A stretch of DNA of 16,717 nt from Alphaproteobacteria bacterium (GCA_016869775.1 VGDJ01000010.1:1-16717), one strand, 5' to 3'. Shown: positions 7,031 through 14,206, counted from the stretch's first letter. Made by a program: numbers and translations. Notes: generated from the sequence alone by a model not told the origin.

Positions 7031-8200
7031 ATGAGGCAAATATTTTTTAAAATTCAAAAATATTTTACTTTATTGTATTTGGCATTCATTGCCAACAGCC
7101 CTTCATTTGCCAACGAAATTTATAAAAATCTACAACAGACTCAGTACTATTTTTTGATGGATGCCGATAACTCAGAGATCTTGCTATCACGCAATGCTGA
7201 CGAAAGAATTGCTCCATCTTCTATGACCAAGCTTATGACAGCATATGTAGTTTTCGATCAAATTAAAAAAGGGGCGGTTAATTTAAATAATCGATGCGTT
7301 ATCGGTAAAGACGCTTGGCGAAAATCAGGTTCATCGATGTTTTTAAATTATGGTGATGTCGTAACAATTGAAGATCTAATCAAAGGACTTCTCGCGGTTT
7401 CTGCTAACGATGCAGCCATTGCATTGGCAGAGACCACCGCATCAGATTATAAAGGTTTTATTCGATTAATGAATTTAAAAGCTCGAGAATTAAACATGCA
7501 AAATTCACACTTTATGAATCCACATGGACTTCATGAGGATGGCCACTATATGTCACTTAGAGATCTAGCTACTCTTGCGGTTAGGCTATATGAAGATTTT
7601 CCAGAATATGCAAAATTTTTAAATATTCCTGAATTTACTTATCGCAATATAACACAAAAAAACCGCAATCCATTAATTAAAAAAAATTATGATGGAACGC
7701 TCGGTGGTAAAACTGGTCATACAAACCAAGGTGGTTATGGAATCGTTGGAATTGTTAAAAGAGATAATCGCAGGCTAGTTGCAGTTGTAAATAAAGCCAA
7801 AACTCCAAAAATTAGAGAGGGTGCAATAACTGAACTATTTGATTTCGGTTTTGAAAACTTTAAAAAAGTTAATATTTTTGAAAATAACGAAGTGGTTGCC
7901 GAAATTCCAACTTGGCTAGGCACTAAAAAACATACTAAGGTTATTATTAAAGAAAATATTAGCTTCAATATCGCACGCGACAAATCTATAAACGATATTA
8001 AGATCAGGGCAAATTTTAAGAGTCCATTATTAGCACCAGTTGACAAAAATTCTAAAGTTGGGATTTTGACCGTTGAAATCAAAGGCCTTAAAAAAATGCA
8101 CTACGATTTATACTCCAAAGAAAAGATTGACAAGGTCGGATATATCAGAAAAATCAAAAGAATTTTAGAATATAAACTCTCCAAATTTATCAAAAAATAA
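7031..8200 (+). CDS. dacA: D-alanyl-D-alanine carboxypeptidase (DacA/PBP5 family)
   Basis: A 389-residue low-molecular-weight penicillin-binding protein that removes the terminal D-Ala from peptidoglycan stem peptides in the periplasm, limiting cross-linking. A Sec signal peptide (about residues 1-28, ending near PSFANE) precedes a catalytic domain with all three motifs: SMTK (nucleophile S64, K67), SAN (124-126) and KTG (227-229). The family also shows NPHGL (164-167 region) and GLLAVSANDAA. From about residue 285 there is the beta-rich C-terminal domain of PBP5-type enzymes. The extreme C-terminus is Lys/Leu-rich (KRILEYKLSKFIKK) and could be the usual amphipathic membrane anchor. There is no SPOR domain here, unlike many alphaproteobacterial DacA proteins; a separate SPOR protein lies two genes upstream. 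Confidence 0.95.
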   Translation: MRQIFFKIQKYFTLLYLAFIANSPSFANEIYKNLQQTQYYFLMDADNSEILLSRNADERIAPSSMTKLMTAYVVFDQIKKGAVNLNNRCVIGKDAWRKSGSSMFLNYGDVVTIEDLIKGLLAVSANDAAIALAETTASDYKGFIRLMNLKARELNMQNSHFMNPHGLHEDGHYMSLRDLATLAVRLYEDFPEYAKFLNIPEFTYRNITQKNRNPLIKKNYDGTLGGKTGHTNQGGYGIVGIVKRDNRRLVAVVNKAKTPKIREGAITELFDFGFENFKKVNIFENNEVVAEIPTWLGTKKHTKVIIKENISFNIARDKSINDIKIRANFKSPLLAPVDKNSKVGILTVEIKGLKKMHYDLYSKEKIDKVGYIRKIKRILEYKLSKFIKK

Positions 8201-8211
8201 TCTCTTAATTT

Positions 8212-8526
8212 ATGGATATCAAAGGTTTGATGCGCCAAGCACAGCAAGTTCAAGAAAAAATGAAAAAAATTGAATTAGAAATCGCTAATAAAGAATATGA
8301 AGGATCTTCGGGCGGAGGAATGGTTAAAGTGATTATTAATGGCAGTGGTATTGCCAAAAAAATTTCTATCGACCCAAGCCTTATAGCAAAAGATGAAATT
8401 GAAATTCTTGAAGATTTAATTATCGCTTCTTTTAATGATGCCAAAAAGAAATCAGATGATAGTTCAAGTGATGCAATTAAAAGCGCAACCGCAGGCATTC
8501 CCCTCCCTCCCGGATTTAAAATATAA
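8212..8526 (+). CDS. ybaB: YbaB/EbfC family nucleoid-associated protein
   Basis: A 104-residue DNA-binding protein that forms tweezer-like dimers on the nucleoid. Family features are the N-terminal helix MDIKGLMRQAQQVQEKMKK, then GSSGGGMVKVIINGSG (the signature G.....GGGMV.V..NG), KISIDPSL and the C-terminal PLPPGFKI, matching the usual LPPG.K. The length is typical. In many bacteria it lies between dnaX and recR; here it sits 11 bases after dacA and 3 bases before trpF, so that context is lost. Confidence 0.95.
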   Translation: MDIKGLMRQAQQVQEKMKKIELEIANKEYEGSSGGGMVKVIINGSGIAKKISIDPSLIAKDEIEILEDLIIASFNDAKKKSDDSSSDAIKSATAGIPLPPGFKI

Positions 8527-8529
8527 ATC

Positions 8530-9174
8530 ATGAAAATAAAATTATGCGGATTTAGTGAGCCCAACTCACTAGAATATGCCGTTAATCTTGGTTGCGATTT
8601 TGTGGGCGTGGTTTTTGTAAAAAACTCTATTCGATTTGTAGAGCCAAAAAATTCGTTATGTCTTAGCAAGATTGCTTCGAAAAATACATCAAAAGTTGCC
8701 GTCGTTTCCAATCAAAATTTTAATGAACTTCTCGATATTTATAATAATTTTTCACCAAATTTCTTTCAACTTCACGGTTCAGAAGATCCTCAATATATTT
8801 CAAAATTAAAAAATTTATTTCCGATGGTTGGAATAATTAAAGCCCTATCAATCAACACTCCAAATGACTTAAATCAACTCGAAATTTATCAAAATAACAT
8901 CGATTATTTTCTTTTTGACAACAAAAACCCTGGGAGCGGTCAAACTTTCGATTGGGATTTTTTAAACAAAATTCAAATCAATAAGCCTTGGTTTCTATCG
9001 GGAGGAATTAATGTTTCTAACCTTCAGAATGCGATAACTAAAACCACTGCTCAAAATATCGATATTTCATCGGGGATTGAAGAACAGCGTGGAATAAAAT
9101 CACAAAAACTAATCCATGAAATATTACATAAATTTAATCAAATAAAATACGATCAAGAAATTTCAAAAAACTAA
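8530..9174 (+). CDS. trpF: Phosphoribosylanthranilate isomerase
   Basis: TrpF catalyses the Amadori rearrangement of phosphoribosylanthranilate to CdRP in tryptophan synthesis, on a TIM-barrel scaffold. The 214-residue protein has the N-terminal KLCGF with catalytic Cys6, DFVGVVFVKNSIRFVEP, QLHGSE (80-85), the general-acid Asp130 in LFDNKNPGSGQTFDW, and the phosphate-binding FLSGGI (156-160) and IDISSGIEE segments. All key residues are present. No other trp gene is in the window; alphaproteobacteria usually have trpF next to trpB-trpA, so this is a detached copy. It lies 3 bases after ybaB. Confidence 0.95.
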   Translation: MKIKLCGFSEPNSLEYAVNLGCDFVGVVFVKNSIRFVEPKNSLCLSKIASKNTSKVAVVSNQNFNELLDIYNNFSPNFFQLHGSEDPQYISKLKNLFPMVGIIKALSINTPNDLNQLEIYQNNIDYFLFDNKNPGSGQTFDWDFLNKIQINKPWFLSGGINVSNLQNAITKTTAQNIDISSGIEEQRGIKSQKLIHEILHKFNQIKYDQEISKN

Positions 9175-9199
9175 ATAATTCAAATTTTATTTATCTATA

Positions 9200-9227
9200 T
9201 TGCAATTATCTATTAGAGCCTTAAGAT
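9200..9227 (+). promoter_or_regulatory. Weak candidate promoter of the APC transporter gene
   Basis: TTGCAA at 9200-9205 and TAAGAT at 9222-9227 are 16 bases apart in the 128-base gap after trpF. Each box matches the consensus at 4 of 6 positions. In so AT-rich a region this could be chance. Confidence 0.28.
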
Positions 9228-9256
9228 GCTCAGTATTTAGGCTTTCCATAGATTTT

Positions 9257-9283
9257 GTTTTGAATTTTTTATAGTTTCAAAAC
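9257..9283. repeat. Inverted repeat upstream of the APC transporter gene
   Basis: GTTTTGAA at 9257-9264 and TTCAAAAC at 9276-9283 are perfect reverse complements separated by 11 bases, ending 19 bases before the transporter ATG. It could be an operator or a leader hairpin that affects translation. It is not followed by a T-run and so is not a convincing terminator. Confidence 0.45.
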
Positions 9284-9302
9284 TGAAATTACCCATAAAA
9301 TT

Positions 9303-11270
9303 ATGCTATTAAAAATCAGAAATTTCTTATTTGGTAACCCTCGCGATTTTTTCGATAAAGAAACTCGCAACAGCATCTCGCTAGTTGCTTTTTTTGCTTG
9401 GGTTGGGCTGGGCGCCGACGGAATTTCTTCTTCATGCTATGGCCCCGAAGAAGCTTTTGTTGCACTTGGAACCCACGAAGAACTGGCAATTTATCTAGCA
9501 ATTGCAACCGCTCTAACGGTTTTTATTATTTCATACGCTTACACTCAAGTGATTGAATTATTTCCAAATGGTGGTGGCGGTTATAGAGTTGCAACTCGGC
9601 TACTTGGAAAACATGCTGGCTTAGTTTCTGGCTCGGCCCTGATAGTGGATTATGTTTTAACAATTTCAATTTCAATTGCGAGTGGTATCGATGCAATCTT
9701 TAGTTTTTTACCCGCTGATTTTCAGGGCGCAAAAATGGTTGTGGCAATTTTTTTTGTTGCCCTTTTGGCATTTTTAAATTTACGAGGGATGAAGGAATCC
9801 ATAAAATTCTTATTGCCAATATTTTTAGGCTTCATATTCACGCACTTCTTTTTAATTATTCACGGCATAATTGCTCATGGATACGGCCTTCCAGAGCTAG
9901 TTCCTCATGCAGTTTATGAAACAAAAGAGATGACCGAAACCATGGGATGGGTCTTCGTTCTGTCAATCTTTCTCAAAGCTTTTTCAATGGGGGGCGGAAC
10001 CTACACCGGTCTTGAAGCAGTTTCAAATAACGTTAACACCTTATCTGAACCTCGAGTTAGAACTGCCAAATTTACTATGTTTTTAGTAGCAATTTCATTG
10101 GCCTTCATGGCCGCAGGCATAATTTTACTTTATTTATTATGGGGAGTTCAAAAAATTCCAGGCCAAACTCTTAACGCTTCTACTTTTTATGCCATAACCC
10201 AGGGCTGGTATTTTGGTGATATTGCCCTTGGAAAATTCGTAGTTCCAGTTGTACTAATATTTGAGGCTGGACTTTTAATTGTCGCCGCCAATGCAGGATT
10301 TCTTGCGGGACCAAATGTAATTGCCAACATGGCTTCCGATGAATGGATGCCAAAATCATTCAGCTCGCTCTCAAGTAGATTAGTTGTGAAAAACGGCATA
10401 CTTTTCATGGCGATCACTGCAATTGCAACTCTTCTCATAACCGATGGCTCAGTTCATATTCTTGTTGTGCTTTATTCAATCAACGTATTTATAACCTTCT
10501 CATTATCACTTTTAGGTCTCGTAATTTATTGGTTCAGGCATCGCAAAAGACAAAAATCATGGCTTCACAAAATGTTAGTTGCTTTAGTTGGTTTTATCGT
10601 TTGTTTTGGCATTTTAATGGTTACGATCTTCGAAAAATTCTACGAAGGTGGTTGGATTACGATTCTAATTACTTCGGTGTTTGTTTCAATTGGCTGGTTA
10701 ATCAAAAAGATTTATGAAAGATTTCGTCAAAATTTGGCTCTTAAAGAAATGCAGTTCGATTCATGCCAAGAGCAGTGCCTTAGCCCCTCTTCGCTCCTAG
10801 AAACTATCGATAAAAAAGCCCCAACTGCAGCCATAATAGTCGATCAAACCTTTGGAAGTGGCATGAATTGCCTTTTGCAAATAAAAAAATTATTTCCCGG
10901 AATATTCAAAAATTTTATCTTTGTTACGGTTGGAGAGGTTGACTCCAATACTCTTAGAGAAGAACGAAAATGGCGCGATATGAGACGCAAAACTAAATCG
11001 GTGTTGAGTAAATACAAAAACTACTGCAATGCTAACGGCAGATTTGCCAAAGCCTATGTTGGATATGATACAGATATAGTTGAAAAACTATCGCAACTTA
11101 CTGATCGCGTTGCCAAAGATTACGAAAATGTGATTTTTTTCGGCACCAAATTTATATTTGATAATGAAAATATTTTTACACAAATTTTATTTAACCACGT
11201 TCCCTACATTATGCAAAGACGCTTACATGTTAAGGGCCACAACATGGTAATATTGCCGATGAAAATATAA
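9303..11270 (+). CDS. APC-superfamily transporter, KimA-like (probable K+ importer, otherwise amino acid)
   Basis: A 655-residue inner-membrane protein with about 12 predicted membrane helices in residues 28-475 and a cytoplasmic C-terminal domain of about 150 residues. Its layout follows Bacillus KimA (YdaO), an APC-fold high-affinity potassium transporter: GADGISSSCYGPEE in helix 1, FPNGGGGYRVA, VDYVLTISISIASGIDAI and KAFSMGGGTYTGLEAVSN. The residues that, from memory, bind K+ in KimA appear conserved: D39, Y46, D116, T120, S124, T235 and E238, plus the Tyr in VVLYSINVF. The C-terminal part (from about residue 505, APTAAIIVDQTFGSG) resembles a universal-stress-protein-like regulatory fold and ends HNMVILPMKI. 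General amino-acid transport is the alternative. The gene stands alone, with its own leader. Confidence 0.85.
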   Translation: MLLKIRNFLFGNPRDFFDKETRNSISLVAFFAWVGLGADGISSSCYGPEEAFVALGTHEELAIYLAIATALTVFIISYAYTQVIELFPNGGGGYRVATRLLGKHAGLVSGSALIVDYVLTISISIASGIDAIFSFLPADFQGAKMVVAIFFVALLAFLNLRGMKESIKFLLPIFLGFIFTHFFLIIHGIIAHGYGLPELVPHAVYETKEMTETMGWVFVLSIFLKAFSMGGGTYTGLEAVSNNVNTLSEPRVRTAKFTMFLVAISLAFMAAGIILLYLLWGVQKIPGQTLNASTFYAITQGWYFGDIALGKFVVPVVLIFEAGLLIVAANAGFLAGPNVIANMASDEWMPKSFSSLSSRLVVKNGILFMAITAIATLLITDGSVHILVVLYSINVFITFSLSLLGLVIYWFRHRKRQKSWLHKMLVALVGFIVCFGILMVTIFEKFYEGGWITILITSVFVSIGWLIKKIYERFRQNLALKEMQFDSCQEQCLSPSSLLETIDKKAPTAAIIVDQTFGSGMNCLLQIKKLFPGIFKNFIFVTVGEVDSNTLREERKWRDMRRKTKSVLSKYKNYCNANGRFAKAYVGYDTDIVEKLSQLTDRVAKDYENVIFFGTKFIFDNENIFTQILFNHVPYIMQRRLHVKGHNMVILPMKI

Positions 11271-11272
11271 AA

Positions 11273-11296
11273 CATTTGGGAATTTTATACCCAATG
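11273..11296. terminator. Candidate bidirectional terminator between convergent genes
   Basis: TTGGG (11276-11280) pairs with CCCAA (11290-11294) around a 9-base AT loop; CAT/ATG can extend the stem through a one-base bulge. It lies 2 bases after the transporter stop and just beyond the stop of the minus-strand hydrolase. Read on the minus strand it is followed by TTTTATATTTT, a fair terminator tail; the + strand tail (TCTTTTATAAAATTTTT) is weaker. Confidence 0.5.
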
Positions 11297-11303
11297 AAGT
11301 CTT

Positions 11304-11993
11304 TTATAAAATTTTTAACAAAACTTCGTTAAAGCGCCGATTGTTACTTAAATGAGGAGCGTGACCGCAATTGTCAAAATAGTTTACCTCAATATTTTTT
11401 ATCCGCTCTTGAAAATACCTTGCTTGAGACGGATGAACTATCGTATCGCCTAAACCTATAATGTATTGTGTTGGGGGCATTTCATTTAATTCGATATCAA
11501 AGCCAGAAAAATTTTTTAACTCATTTAACCAATGCAATAAATTATGTTGATTAGAGTTTTCTATTTTAAGATTTTTTACGATGTCGGATTTGTTTTTGTC
11601 ATTCATCGCCGTTAAAATACTAAATTTTTTTAGTGTAGGATTAGGAGCGGTTTTTAAATTATTGTAAAATTCATTAAATGTTTTTTGCGACATTCCAGCT
11701 TGAACTCTCTCATCTTTTATCATTTGAAAAGGTGGAGCGATAAGAATTAAAATTTTTGGATTGAATATTTTTTTAAAAATTAACCTGAGAGCTAATTGTC
11801 CACCAAGGCTCCAACCAACCAACACATGTGGATCTATATCAGTATTTAGCGATTCACTAAAAGCACTAAAACTCGAATAGTTAGAGTAATTTAGAGAGTT
11901 TATGAGATATTTTTGACGAATTTCTTGGCAAAAGGAATCTTCGATTGAATTAAAACTTTGTCCCCAACCACTTAAGCAAGTAATTGACTTCAT
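11304..11993 (-). CDS. BioH-like alpha/beta hydrolase (candidate pimeloyl-ACP methyl ester esterase)
   Basis: A 229-residue cytoplasmic alpha/beta hydrolase with a complete triad: nucleophile S62 in VGWSLGGQLA, D183 in GLGDTIVHPSQ and H211 in CGHAPHLS. Several features are closest to BioH: SGWGQSFNS at the oxyanion strand (BioH has HGWG), GWSLGG, the lid-like APPFQ...DERVQAGMSQKTFNEFY segment (BioH SSPCF...F...L) and GHAP near the end. BioH cleaves the methyl ester of pimeloyl-ACP to release the biotin precursor. No other biotin gene is in the window, so the substrate is inferred and another small ester is possible. The gene starts 16 bases after rpmE on the same strand and probably shares its promoter. 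It is a little shorter than E. coli BioH (256). Confidence 0.75.
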   Translation of the reverse strand: MKSITCLSGWGQSFNSIEDSFCQEIRQKYLINSLNYSNYSSFSAFSESLNTDIDPHVLVGWSLGGQLALRLIFKKIFNPKILILIAPPFQMIKDERVQAGMSQKTFNEFYNNLKTAPNPTLKKFSILTAMNDKNKSDIVKNLKIENSNQHNLLHWLNELKNFSGFDIELNEMPPTQYIIGLGDTIVHPSQARYFQERIKNIEVNYFDNCGHAPHLSNNRRFNEVLLKIL

Positions 11994-12009
11994 CTAGAAA
12001 ACTTATCGA

Positions 12010-12279
12010 CTATTTTTTAGACTCAGTACCAAAGTCAAAATCAAACTTATTCTTAAATTTGTTAATTCTTTCATTATTAGAATTAATGAATGTTTGGTTT
12101 TTGTTATCTTGCCAAGCTGGATGATTTTTTGGATCAACGTCAAGATTTAAAGTGGAACCTTCTTTGCCCCAAGTAGTAAGAATTTGAAATTTGGTACCAT
12201 CAGTCATTACAACATTTACAATGTGTTGCTTAGGGTTAACGCCTTCCAAGGGAGCTTTTTGAGATTTTGCTACTGACAT
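12010..12279 (-). CDS. rpmE: 50S ribosomal protein L31, alphaproteobacterial cysteine-free type
   Basis: An 89-residue L31, a protein of the large subunit that contributes to the bridge with the small subunit. The alphaproteobacterial pattern is clear: HIVNVVMTDGTKFQI, TTWGKEGSTLNLDVDP, NHPAW and the C-terminal INKFKNKFDFDFG. There is no C..C zinc site, as expected for this subtype. The N-terminus carries about 14 extra residues (MSVAKSQKAPLEGV) before the conserved HP-like NPKQH position. The start is kept because it is the furthest ATG and lies at a reasonable distance from the promoter on the minus strand. The gene leads a two-gene unit with the BioH-like hydrolase. Confidence 0.93.
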   Translation of the reverse strand: MSVAKSQKAPLEGVNPKQHIVNVVMTDGTKFQILTTWGKEGSTLNLDVDPKNHPAWQDNKNQTFINSNNERINKFKNKFDFDFGTESKK

Positions 12280-12319
12280 TTTGTTGTTTTATTAAGATTA
12301 ATTATAAATGAGGGGCAGG

Positions 12320-12348
12320 ATTTTATTTTTAGATATATTATAAGTCAA
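12320..12348 (-). promoter_or_regulatory. Candidate sigma70-type promoter of rpmE (minus strand)
   Basis: On the minus strand, TTGACT (12343-12348) and TAAAAT (12320-12325) are exactly 17 bases apart. Each matches the consensus at 5 of 6 positions. The predicted leader is about 35 bases before the rpmE ATG. This is the strongest promoter-like sequence in the window. Confidence 0.62.
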
Positions 12349-12399
12349 CATGCTTAATAAATTCCTAAATGCTACATTTTTTAATCTAAAATTTTATTG

Positions 12400-12423
12400 T
12401 TTTGGTTCAAATTTTGGCTCAAA
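12400..12423 (+). repeat. 12-bp tandem direct repeat upstream of the M23-bactofilin promoter
   Basis: TTTTGGTTCAAA (12400-12411) is followed directly by TTTTGGCTCAAA (12412-12423), with one difference in 12. The repeat ends 2 bases before the candidate -35 box TTGACA. A period near one helical turn at this place is what a class II activator or an operator pair would look like; no regulator can be named. Confidence 0.5.
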
Positions 12424-12425
12424 GG

Positions 12426-12453
12426 TTGACATTTAACTATCCTCAACTACATT
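12426..12453 (+). promoter_or_regulatory. Candidate promoter of the M23 peptidase-bactofilin operon
   Basis: A perfect TTGACA at 12426-12431 and TACATT at 12448-12453 (4 of 6) are 16 bases apart. The predicted transcript would carry a leader of roughly 95 bases before the ATG at 12556. The rest of the 276-base divergent gap with rpmE is AT-rich with no further gene that I can support. Confidence 0.45.
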
Positions 12454-12555
12454 GATTGGCCAAATAGAAAATTTCATCCATTGATCTAATTTGGATTTCC
12501 TTTTATCACAAATTATTACAAATCAAATAAACCCGATTTATAACAAGTACTTTTA

Positions 12556-13797
12556 ATGAAAAAATTCATCATTTCTAAAAAAATTAGAATTACGGTTGAG
12601 CCTATCTTATGCTTTGTTTATCAGGCATTTAAGCGTTTTTATAAGTTTATTTTCACCAAAAGAACAATTTTATTTGTCACCAACCAAAAAATCAGAAGCA
12701 TAACCTTTGGTCCATTTTCTCAAGCTTTTTGCTATATCTTTATAGCTTGGATAGTAAATCTTTTTATACAGTCTCTTAATTATGACAAAATCATAAACTC
12801 TAAATCCGAAGAAATTAATAAACTTAAAACTGCCAATAATTTTTTTCATAAAGAATTTGAAATTGTTAACGAAAAACTTGAAAAGGTAAATCAATACATC
12901 ATTACCATTACCGGATCTCCTCAAAGAGTTAACAGTCAACCCAAGCAAGATTCTCAACCTCTTCAAATTGATGAAAACTCAATTGAAAAAAAGGACAAAA
13001 ATACACTTTATGAAATCAAAAATTCACGCGATAAATTCTTAGCCTTTTCCAATGCAACAGAATATCGCATTAAAAAAATTGAAAATGCCCTAAATGCCAC
13101 AGGTCTTGCCATTAAAAGACCAAAAGTTGATCTTAAAAATATCAATCAACCAGCTCAACTTAACGAATATTCTCTAAACAATAAGTTAGAAGCTCGCAAA
13201 TTGTTCAAAGGTGGTCCAAAAAATGATTTTGATTCTGAAATTGACAACGAATTATCTCAAAGAGAGCTCTCAAGTCCTGATTTTATTGAAGCTAAAATTG
13301 AACAAGCAAAATTCAATAACGAAATAGATTATCTAATAGCTCTTGAAAAACTTGTAAAATCCCTGCCACTTTCTCAACCCATGAAAAACTCTTATATATC
13401 AAGCGGATTCGGGACTAGGATTGATCCGATAACCCGTCAAAACACGCCACATCGTGGTCTTGATTTTGTTGGAGCCAATCGTGAAAAAATTATTAGCCCA
13501 TCCCCTGGAAGAATCGTACTAGCTCGTTGGTTTAGCGACTATGGCAATGCTATTGTTATTGACCACGGTTACGGTGTTACAACTCGCTTCGGGCATCTCT
13601 CTAAAATTAAAGTTTCTGAAGGTCAACGCGTAAAAACTGGCGAAGTAATTGGTTATCAAGGAAATACCGGACGAAGCACGGGTCAACACTTGCACTATGA
13701 AGTAAGATACCGAAATATCCCTTTAAATCCCAAACGCTTTATTGAGGCAGGACAAATTCTCATCAATAACAACTCACCCAAACATGTCGATATCTAG
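12556..13797 (+). CDS. Membrane-anchored M23-family (LytM) peptidoglycan endopeptidase
   Basis: A 413-residue bitopic inner-membrane protein. A basic cytoplasmic N-terminus of about 50 residues is followed by one membrane helix (about 53-72, FSQAFCYIFIAWIVNLFI), a coiled-coil-like region (80-115), a polar linker with a second helical segment (145-270), and a C-terminal LytM domain. Zinc and catalytic residues are present: H299 and D303 in TPHRGLDF, H347 in RFGHLS, and H378/H380 in GQHLHYEV. M23 enzymes cut peptide cross-links in the cell wall. Bactofilin overlaps its 3' end; M23-bactofilin pairs shape cell walls locally in several Proteobacteria (for example LmdC-BacA). The intact zinc motif argues for an active enzyme and not an EnvC-like regulator. 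Confidence 0.93.
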   Translation: MKKFIISKKIRITVEPILCFVYQAFKRFYKFIFTKRTILFVTNQKIRSITFGPFSQAFCYIFIAWIVNLFIQSLNYDKIINSKSEEINKLKTANNFFHKEFEIVNEKLEKVNQYIITITGSPQRVNSQPKQDSQPLQIDENSIEKKDKNTLYEIKNSRDKFLAFSNATEYRIKKIENALNATGLAIKRPKVDLKNINQPAQLNEYSLNNKLEARKLFKGGPKNDFDSEIDNELSQRELSSPDFIEAKIEQAKFNNEIDYLIALEKLVKSLPLSQPMKNSYISSGFGTRIDPITRQNTPHRGLDFVGANREKIISPSPGRIVLARWFSDYGNAIVIDHGYGVTTRFGHLSKIKVSEGQRVKTGEVIGYQGNTGRSTGQHLHYEVRYRNIPLNPKRFIEAGQILINNNSPKHVDI

Positions 13798-14206
13798 CAT
13801 CCAAACCAAAGTAAATAAAGTTTCTATTAAACTAAATAATGATGAAAATGGCACATTAAATTCCAAGAAGTTGGAAATTTTAACTAATTTCAAATCCACC
13901 CCCACCATTATATCTCGAGATCTAAAAATTCAGGGCGAAGTTTTTAGTTCCGGAATTATTGAAATTTTAGGACAAATTGATGGCTCAATAAAAGGTAATT
14001 CTATTATTTTACGAGAAGAAGGCTTTATCAAGGGCATAGTTTTAGCAGAAAATTTCAGCATTCGCGGAAAATTCGACGGCAAAATTAAAGCTAAAAATAT
14101 AAATATCGCCAGCAAAGCCGAAGTTACCGGAGAAATTGAATATGAATCATTATCGGTTGAAGATGGAGCCAGTATCGATGGGCATTTCAAAAAAACTAAA
14201 CTATAA
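13784..14206 (+). CDS. Bactofilin family cytoskeletal protein
   Basis: A 140-residue polymer-forming protein. The first about 35 residues are polar and probably disordered. They are followed by a DUF583 right-handed beta-helix from about residue 40 with regular turns such as IQGEVFSSG, ILGQIDGSIKGNSI, GFIKGIVLAENF, IRGKFDGKIKAKN and ASKAEVTGEI. Bactofilins assemble without nucleotide into membrane-associated filaments that position cell-wall enzymes. A TTG at 13742 would add 14 residues but overlaps the peptidase far more; the ATG at 13784 is preferred and overlaps the upstream frame by 14 bases, suggesting translational coupling. Its last 6 bases overlap the end of the convergent dehydratase gene. 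Confidence 0.94.
   Translation: MSISSIQTKVNKVSIKLNNDENGTLNSKKLEILTNFKSTPTIISRDLKIQGEVFSSGIIEILGQIDGSIKGNSIILREEGFIKGIVLAENFSIRGKFDGKIKAKNINIASKAEVTGEIEYESLSVEDGASIDGHFKKTKL

Noticed and set aside
7735..8082. Minus-strand ORF of 115 codons inside dacA
   Set aside because: Antisense to the conserved DacA C-terminal domain, with no homology I recognise.
8250..8711. Long minus-strand ORF (153 codons) across ybaB and trpF
   Set aside because: It lies fully over two well-identified genes, has no recognisable motif and is a codon-bias shadow.
9217..9241. GCCTTAAG...TTTAGGC imperfect hairpin as a trpF terminator
   Set aside because: The stem has a mismatch and a long loop, and no T-run follows directly.
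9175..9302. A c-di-AMP (ydaO-type) riboswitch before the KimA-like gene
   Set aside because: The 128-base leader is AT-rich and I see none of the conserved helices or GA-rich junctions; the class is not expected in alphaproteobacteria.
13742..13783. TTG start that would lengthen bactofilin by 14 residues
   Set aside because: The extra residues (MRQDKFSSITTHPN) have no family support and the ATG at 13784 is closer to the peptidase stop.
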